Origin: Spirochaetia bacterium
Lineage (GTDB): Bacteria > Spirochaetota > Spirochaetia > Treponematales > Breznakiellaceae
Direction: 5' to 3'
Length of the DNA: 20,022 bases
NCBI GenBank assembly: GCA_026002265.1
Contig: BOBG01000031.1
Location: 1-20,022, forward strand
Part shown: in pieces, positions 15,229 to 20,022 of the stretch
How the letters are laid out: every line of letters starts with the position of its first letter
How positions within the stretch are numbered: the first letter of the stretch is position 1
Made by a program: the position numbers and the translations under genes
The notes under the pieces: model-generated
Database searches by the model: none
Told to the model about the DNA's origin: nothing
Seen by the model: only the letters and a program-made list of their open reading frames with translations

Positions 15229-16410
15229 ATGAATGCATTGTTTTCGATTTTGAAGAAAAATGCCCGGCAATATGGTATGATCATCGCATTAACCGTGGCA
15301 ATGATTCTCTTCGGCATCCTGACAAACGGTATTTTCTTCCGGCCGGTGAATCTGACAAACCTTGTCCTGCAAAATAGCTACGTACTTATTCTCGCTGTGG
15401 GTATGTTGCTCTGTACCCTTACCGGTAATGTTGACCTTTCGGTGGGATCCGTTGTCTGTTTTGTCGGAGCGGTGTGCGGGGTTCTGGTCGTGGATTTGCA
15501 TATGAACCCTTACCTGACGATGATCATTGCCCTATGTATTGGAGCGGCAATCGGTATGTGGCAGGGATTCTGGATTGCCTTTGTGCATGTTCCTCCTTTT
15601 ATCGCAACTTTGGCTGGAATGTTGATCTTCCGCGGTTTGGGGCAGGTTATTATGCAGGGGCAGACCAAGGCGCCTTTTCCACCGGAATTTCAGGTCATAG
15701 CTTCCGGTTATATCCCCGACCTTTTCGGCGGACTCAAAATTGGTAACTCAACGCTTCATCTTTTTTCCATTGTTATAGGGCTGGCACTTATCGCGTTCAT
15801 CATCGTAAGCGAAATCAATAACCGCAAGAAACAGAGGCAGTATAACTTTGATGTACTGCCCACCGGCATCTGGGCGGCAAAGGTTTCGGCAATCGCGTTG
15901 GTACTTATGGCGTTTACTGTGGTGTTTGCACTGTACCGGGGTTTCCCCAATATTTTAATCATTTTGGGGATTCTCATCATCGGTTATCACTTTGTTACGT
16001 CACGGACCGTGCAGGGCCGGCATATTTACGCGCTCGGCGGTAATGCGAAAGCAGCAAAACTTTCCGGTGTAAAGACTAATTGGGTAATGTTCTGGATTTA
16101 TACGAACATGGCGATTCTCGCTGCTGTGGCTGCCATTGTTTTTGTCGCCCGACTGAATGCAGCTACCCCAAAAGCTGGCCAGAACTTTGAAATGGATGCT
16201 ATTGCGGCCTGTTACGTGGGCGGTTCAGCCGTATCCGGCGGCATTGGAACGATTATTGGTGCCGTGGTCGGCGGACTCTTCATCGGTGTTTTGAACAACG
16301 GTATGTCCATCCTCGGAGTCAGCACCGATTGGCAGCAGGCGATTAAAGGTTTCGTTTTACTTGCGGCAGTTGCCTTTGACCTTTATTCAAAAGCGAGGAG
16401 TACAAAATGA
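15229..16410 (+). CDS. gguB: Sugar ABC transporter permease, GguB/MmsB-like
   Basis: An inner-membrane permease of 393 residues, the length of GguB and longer than the YtfT and YjfF-like proteins because of an extra hydrophobic stretch around residues 180-265. AAGGGG precedes the [23 protein letters not shown] (33-52) and [10 protein letters not shown] (65-74) are typical of the family. Later come [38 protein letters not shown] and [20 protein letters not shown]. About ten to twelve membrane segments are visible. It acts as a homodimer in this family, which agrees with there being one permease gene here against two in the first importer. Its stop codon overlaps the kinase start (ATGA), so transport and catabolism genes share a transcript. 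Confidence 0.93.
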   Translation: MNALFSILKKNARQYGMIIALTVAMILFGILTNGIFFRPVNLTNLVLQNSYVLILAVGMLLCTLTGNVDLSVGSVVCFVGAVCGVLVVDLHMNPYLTMIIALCIGAAIGMWQGFWIAFVHVPPFIATLAGMLIFRGLGQVIMQGQTKAPFPPEFQVIASGYIPDLFGGLKIGNSTLHLFSIVIGLALIAFIIVSEINNRKKQRQYNFDVLPTGIWAAKVSAIALVLMAFTVVFALYRGFPNILIILGILIIGYHFVTSRTVQGRHIYALGGNAKAAKLSGVKTNWVMFWIYTNMAILAAVAAIVFVARLNAATPKAGQNFEMDAIAACYVGGSAVSGGIGTIIGAVVGGLFIGVLNNGMSILGVSTDWQQAIKGFVLLAAVAFDLYSKARSTK

Positions 16411-17981
16411 AAGGTAAAACGACTCTCGGTATAGAATTCGGTTCGACCCGCATCAAGGCGGTCCTGATTAGCGAGGATTACATAACACTTGCATCAGGCG
16501 CTTACACATGGGAAAACCGGTTGGAAGATGGTGTGTGGACCTATCATTTAGATGAGGTCTGGCGCGGTCTGCAAAGCGCGGTTACAGAGCTGTCCGATGA
16601 TTTCCGCAGCCGGTACCGCGAGTCCCTTTCCACCGTAGGAGCTATCGGTATTTCCGCAATGATGCACGGGTATTTAGCCTTTGATAAAGATGGACAACAA
16701 CTTGTGCCGTTCCGGACATGGCGTAATACCACAACTGAAAAGGCTGCGAAGCTGCTGACGGAAAAATTCCGGTTTAATATTCCCCAGCGCTGGAGCATCG
16801 CGCATCTCTATCAGGCGCTTTTGAATAACGAATCTCATGTAAAAAATACTGCGTTTATAACGACTCTTGCCGGTTATGTGCATTGGAAACTGACGGGTCA
16901 AAAAGTTCTGGGCATTGGTGATGCGTCCGGTATGTTTCCCATCGACAGCACAACGAATAACTATAACACCGGCATGATCAATCAATTTGATTCACTTACC
17001 GGTGATCTAGGCTGGAAGCTTTCAGATATTCTGCCGAAAGTTCTCAGGGCTGGAGAAGATGCCGGTCTCCTCTCCACTGAAGGCGCTGCACTGCTCGATC
17101 CATCCGGTAATATTCCGGCCGGTAATATTCCGGCTGGTATTCCTCTTTGCCCTCCGGAAGGAGACGCGGGAACTGGCATGGTTGCAACAAACAGCGTGGC
17201 TGAACGTACTGGTAACATTTCTGCGGGTACCTCGGTTTTTGCGATGGTTGTGCTGGAAAAAGCGTTATCGCGGGTCTATCCGGAGATCGATATGGTCACC
17301 ACGCCCACGGGAAAACCGGTGGCAATGGCTCATTGCAACAACTGTACTCCGGATCTTGATGCATGGGTCAAGCTTTTCGGTGAAGTAAACGAGACATTTG
17401 GCGTCAAGGTTGATAAAAGCAGACTCTACGATATATTGTACGAAAAAGCTCTTGCTGGGGAAAGTGATTGCGGCGGATTGCTCTCGTACAATTACTATGC
17501 CGGCGAGCCAGTGACCGGCTTGGAACAGGGACGGCCGCTCTTTGTACGCACTCCGGACAGCCGTTTTACCTTGGCGAATGTTATGCGCGCACTCCTTTTT
17601 TCCACTATGGCTTCCCTGAAGCTCGGCATGGATATTCTTACTGAAAAAGAACATGTCCGGCTTGATACACTGTTAGGTCATGGGGGCTTGTTTAAAACAA
17701 AAGCTGTGGGGCAAAGGCTGATGGCAGCTGCCCTGAAGACACCGGTTGCGGTTATGGAAAGCGCGGGTGAAGGCGGTGCATGGGGCATTGCACTTTTGGC
17801 TGCCTATATGCTGCATACAGATGAACCGCTCGAAACATTCCTTGCACAAAAGGTATTCGGCAAAAATACCGGAACCTTAATTGAGCCGGATCCACACGAT
17901 GTGCAGGGCTTTGCTGTGTTCATGGAACAGTATACCAAAGGACTTGGGATTGAAAGGGCCGCTGTGGAATATTTGAAATAA
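16407..17981 (+). CDS. FGGY-family carbohydrate kinase, probable ribulokinase
   Basis: A cytoplasmic ATP-dependent sugar kinase of 524 residues. GAGGAG lies a few bases before ATG 16407, which overlaps the gguB-like stop codon. The N-terminal phosphate-binding motif is [12 protein letters not shown] (8-19). Other family features are [15 protein letters not shown] (about 80-94), [10 protein letters not shown] (249-258) with D253 as the likely catalytic base, [12 protein letters not shown] (about 270-281), GHGGLFKT (about 425-432) and [14 protein letters not shown] (about 454-467). The next gene is arabinose isomerase, whose product L-ribulose needs a kinase, so ribulokinase is the best inference. 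The protein is not a close match to E. coli AraB (566 residues). It resembles the divergent FGGY group that includes AraK, a ribulokinase described in Clostridium acetobutylicum. A duplicated five-residue unit, [10 protein letters not shown] (234-243), precedes the catalytic loop. Xylulose or another ketose as substrate cannot be excluded. Confidence 0.85.
   Translation: MKGKTTLGIEFGSTRIKAVLISEDYITLASGAYTWENRLEDGVWTYHLDEVWRGLQSAVTELSDDFRSRYRESLSTVGAIGISAMMHGYLAFDKDGQQLVPFRTWRNTTTEKAAKLLTEKFRFNIPQRWSIAHLYQALLNNESHVKNTAFITTLAGYVHWKLTGQKVLGIGDASGMFPIDSTTNNYNTGMINQFDSLTGDLGWKLSDILPKVLRAGEDAGLLSTEGAALLDPSGNIPAGNIPAGIPLCPPEGDAGTGMVATNSVAERTGNISAGTSVFAMVVLEKALSRVYPEIDMVTTPTGKPVAMAHCNNCTPDLDAWVKLFGEVNETFGVKVDKSRLYDILYEKALAGESDCGGLLSYNYYAGEPVTGLEQGRPLFVRTPDSRFTLANVMRALLFSTMASLKLGMDILTEKEHVRLDTLLGHGGLFKTKAVGQRLMAAALKTPVAVMESAGEGGAWGIALLAAYMLHTDEPLETFLAQKVFGKNTGTLIEPDPHDVQGFAVFMEQYTKGLGIERAAVEYLK
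17106..17135 (+). repeat. 15-bp in-frame tandem repeat inside the kinase gene
   Basis: GGTAATATTCCGGCC (17106-17120) is followed by GGTAATATTCCGGCT (17121-17135) and then a partial third unit, GGTATTCC. It encodes [13 protein letters not shown], ten residues before the catalytic aspartate D253. Confidence 0.85.
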
Positions 17982-17996
17982 AAAGGAGTGTGTACT

Positions 17997-19493
17997 ATGT
18001 TTAATCTGAAACAATACGAATTTTGGTTTATTGTAGGCAGTCAGGATCTTTACGGTGAAGAAACCCTGAAACAAGTTGCTGCCAATGCTGCGGTTATGGC
18101 TGATGAGCTTGCGAATGATCCGCTTTTACCGGGGAAACTGGTTTTAAAACCAATTGCTATCAGCCCCGGTGTCATTACTAAACTTTTTGCCGAGGCACAG
18201 GCAGCCGAAAATTGTGCAGGAATCATCACATGGATGCATACCTTTTCCCCTTCAAAAATGTGGATTCAGGGTCTTGCATTAAATAGCAAACCCATTCTCC
18301 ATCTCCATACCCAGTTTAACCGGGATATTCCCTGGTCAACCATTGATATGGATTTTATGAATCTGAATCAATCGGCCCACGGCGACCGTGAACATGGCCA
18401 CATTTTTGCCCGTATGCGCCTTAACCGGAAAGTAGTGGCCGGCTTTTGGCAAGATAAAGAAGTCCGGTCCAAGATCGGTGTATGGATGCGGGCGGCAACG
18501 GCCCGTCTCGAAGGGACTCGGTCCGTAGTCCTGCGTCTTGGGGATAATATGCGGGAAGTTGCCGTCACTGAAGGCGATAAGGTTGAAGCCCAGATCAAAT
18601 TCGGTTGGCAGGTAAATACATGGGGCATCGGGGATCTTGCGGAACGCTACACCAGTGTTAGTGATAGTGCGGCGGAAAAACTGGTGAAAGAATATGAAGC
18701 TTCCTATGAGTTTGCACCGGAACTACGCACTCCCGGACCTGCTCGAACAGCACTGCTCGAACAGGCAAAGATCGAAATTGCTCTGAAACAATTTCTTGAA
18801 GCTGAACATGCCGGTGCCTTTACTACAACCTTTCAAGATTTGCATGGACTTCCCCAACTTCCCGGTCTTGCAGCGCAACGGCTTATGGAACAGGGCTACG
18901 GCTTTGGCGCGGAGGGTGACTGGAAACAATCCATGCTGCTCCATACAGCAAAGGTTATGGCTTCCGGGCTGCCCGGCGGAAATTCTTTCATGGAAGACTA
19001 CACCTACCATTTTGAACCGGGAAAAGAAGCTGCCCTCGGCGCGCACATGCTGGAGGTCTGTCCCTCGATTGCAGATAAAAAACCCCGCATTGAAGTGCAT
19101 CCTCTGGGAATTGGCGGAAAAGCTCCGCCTGCCCGGATGGTTTTTGATGCGGCCCCCGGTCCCGCGGTGCTTGCAACACTTATCGATCTTGGCGACCGGT
19201 TCCGGATGATTCTGAACGAAGTCGAGACCATCACAATCGAACAGCCGATGCCGAAACTTCCGGTAGCACGCGCGCTCTGGAAGCCCTATCCTTCCTTAGC
19301 CGGCGCCGGGGAATCGTGGATCTTAGCCGGCGGTACCCATCACTCGGTCTTCAGCAGTGCGCTTAATACGGAATATTTCCGGGACTGGGCAGGACTGATG
19401 GACATTGAATGTGTGCTCATAAACAAGGACACAAAGCCCAATCGTCTGCATGATGAGTTGCGCTGGTCCGAAGCTTATTGGTCAGACCGCTAG
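17997..19493 (+). CDS. araA: L-arabinose isomerase
   Basis: Converts L-arabinose to L-ribulose in the cytoplasm; manganese-dependent. The 498 residues compare with 500 in E. coli. ATG 17997 is preferred because AAGGAG (17983-17988) is eight bases upstream; a GTG at 17988 overlaps that site. The match to E. coli AraA runs the whole length: WFIVGSQDLYG, WMHTFSPSKMWI, HTQFNRDIPW, MDFMNLNQSAHGDRE, GDNMREVAVTEGD and QRLMEQGYGFGAEGDWK. The metal and catalytic residues are in place: E306 (GAEGDW), E333 (FMEDYTYH), H350 (GAHMLEVCPS) and H449 (GGTHHS, equivalent to H450). It follows the kinase after 15 bases and ends the operon. No araD follows, so ribulose-5-phosphate 4-epimerase must be encoded elsewhere. 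Confidence 0.97.
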   Translation: MFNLKQYEFWFIVGSQDLYGEETLKQVAANAAVMADELANDPLLPGKLVLKPIAISPGVITKLFAEAQAAENCAGIITWMHTFSPSKMWIQGLALNSKPILHLHTQFNRDIPWSTIDMDFMNLNQSAHGDREHGHIFARMRLNRKVVAGFWQDKEVRSKIGVWMRAATARLEGTRSVVLRLGDNMREVAVTEGDKVEAQIKFGWQVNTWGIGDLAERYTSVSDSAAEKLVKEYEASYEFAPELRTPGPARTALLEQAKIEIALKQFLEAEHAGAFTTTFQDLHGLPQLPGLAAQRLMEQGYGFGAEGDWKQSMLLHTAKVMASGLPGGNSFMEDYTYHFEPGKEAALGAHMLEVCPSIADKKPRIEVHPLGIGGKAPPARMVFDAAPGPAVLATLIDLGDRFRMILNEVETITIEQPMPKLPVARALWKPYPSLAGAGESWILAGGTHHSVFSSALNTEYFRDWAGLMDIECVLINKDTKPNRLHDELRWSEAYWSDR

Positions 19494-19502
19494 TGTCAGC
19501 AA

Positions 19503-19569
19503 GCCTATGGTTCGATCCCGGTCCGTGACTTTATCGAACCGTAGCAACCGGGTCTTAGGCCGTTTTTCG
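19503..19569 (+). terminator. Possible terminator of the araA operon
   Basis: Nested inverted repeats follow the araA stop codon: GCCTA (19503-19507) with TAGGC (19556-19560), GGTTCGAT (19509-19516) with ATCGAACC (19533-19540), and an alternative pair CCCGGT (19517-19522) with ACCGGG (19547-19552). A run of five T residues follows closely (19563-19567). The stems compete with each other, so the exact fold is unclear. Confidence 0.5.
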
Positions 19570-19570
19570 T

Positions 19571-19600
19571 AAAAAAATAGCCAACCACTCTCTGGTTGGC
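19571..19600 (-). terminator. Rho-independent terminator of the minus-strand gene at the right edge
   Basis: GCCAACCA (19580-19587) and TGGTTGGC (19593-19600) form a perfect 8-bp stem with a five-base loop. On the minus strand it is followed by TATTTTTTT, as expected for a terminator. It lies 45 bases past the stop codon of the minus-strand gene and may also stop leftover araA transcription. Confidence 0.8.
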
Positions 19601-19644
19601 ATCATTATAAAGAATGTTATGTGCAGTTTGGGCGTGCCCCATAT

Positions 19645-20022
19645 TTATTTGTTATATTTCTCTTTTATAGTATAACAATCATTTAAATGTACAGTCTGAT
19701 GTCTTGTTATTGGCATCATTATTAATCCCAATATATTTTTCTTCCCCCAATAATCCAGTATCCATGTTACTCTTTTATCATTTATTATTCCGCCATTTTC
19801 CATTATTTTTTCCAGTTGATTTTTTTCTACTTTTCTCTTCATATCATTAAAACAAAGACTTCCCACTATTTTCTTTGTTGATTTTCCTACTTTTATGCGG
19901 TAATTTTTTAATTCCTTTATGTTTATAGTATTATTGAAATCCTCTATTTCCTTATAAGACATTACATTTCCAGTGTCTTTTATTTTTATATTTAATTTTG
20001 TTTGTATCTCTTTATCAAATAT
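19645..20022 (-). CDS. Hypothetical protein, 3' part only, very AT-rich
   Basis: The frame is open from the right edge of the window to the stop codon at 19645, giving 125 residues of a longer protein. An internal ATG at 19962 has no ribosome binding site and the frame continues upstream of it (FDKEIQTKLNIK and so on), so that ATG is probably not the start. The visible part is rich in lysine, isoleucine and asparagine and has no signal peptide or membrane segment. Recognisable stretches are VGSLCFNDMKRKVEK, NGGIINDKRVTWILDYWG and MPITRHQTVHLNDCYTIK. I do not recognise the family. The A+T content and codon choice differ sharply from araA and the transporter genes, which suggests acquisition by transfer. 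A good terminator follows, supporting a real gene. Confidence 0.6.
   Translation of the reverse strand: MFDKEIQTKLNIKIKDTGNVMSYKEIEDFNNTINIKELKNYRIKVGKSTKKIVGSLCFNDMKRKVEKNQLEKIMENGGIINDKRVTWILDYWGKKNILGLIMMPITRHQTVHLNDCYTIKEKYNK

Noticed and set aside
19507..19545. GGTTCGATCCCGG looks like a tRNA T-arm.
   Set aside because: No acceptor stem, anticodon arm or CCA end can be fitted; it is better explained as part of the inverted repeats after araA.
19645..19962. A complete 105-residue protein starting at ATG 19962.
   Set aside because: The frame stays open to the edge of the window with similar composition and no ribosome binding site precedes that ATG, so a longer truncated gene is more likely.

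Overview
The window looks like chromosome of a spirochaete, most likely a sugar-fermenting Treponema. This is inferred from three things: the signal peptides of both sugar-binding proteins, which end in an AFA-N/S-G-Q-Q stretch of the kind I associate with Treponema binding proteins; mixed moderate base composition with AT-rich gaps; and a small protein (5113-5829) of a type I know as multicopy in treponemes. No rRNA, tRNA, CRISPR array, transposase or phage gene was seen.

Left part (1-6230). A type I methionine aminopeptidase is on the minus strand (81-866). Divergent from it, behind a strong sigma70-type promoter, is a 1170-residue SNF2-type helicase (1147-4659) closely resembling DrmD of the DISARM defence system and ending in a DUF3883 nuclease-like domain. 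None of its usual partners is present. A 238-residue protein of unknown function follows (5113-5829). Next come a REP-like imperfect palindrome and a 21-bp tandem repeat that encodes leucine-rich heptads on both strands.

Main part (6259-19493). This is a plus-strand pentose, probably L-arabinose, uptake and catabolism locus. It holds a LacI-family regulator; a YtfQ-YtfR-YtfT-YjfF-type ABC importer (7366-12179; in E. coli a furanose transporter); a ChvE-GguA-GguB-type ABC importer (12288-16410; multiple monosaccharides); an FGGY sugar kinase (16407-17981, probably a ribulokinase); and L-arabinose isomerase AraA (17997-19493). Each binding-protein gene has its own TTGACA promoter followed by the same operator-like palindrome and a nearly identical signal-peptide segment. 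The LacI protein therefore probably controls both importers, and the second transcript probably runs on through kinase and isomerase. No araD is present, so the pathway must be completed elsewhere.

Both operons carry, between the binding-protein gene and its ATPase gene, a G-rich heptamer array facing a C-rich array (8449-8570; 13399-13658). Each could fold into a long stem in the mRNA. In the second operon the element lies in a recent tandem duplication that also copied the last 30 codons of the chvE-like gene.

Right edge (19494-20022). A possible araA terminator and a convergent terminator are followed by the 3' part of a very AT-rich minus-strand gene that runs off the window and is unlike its neighbours.
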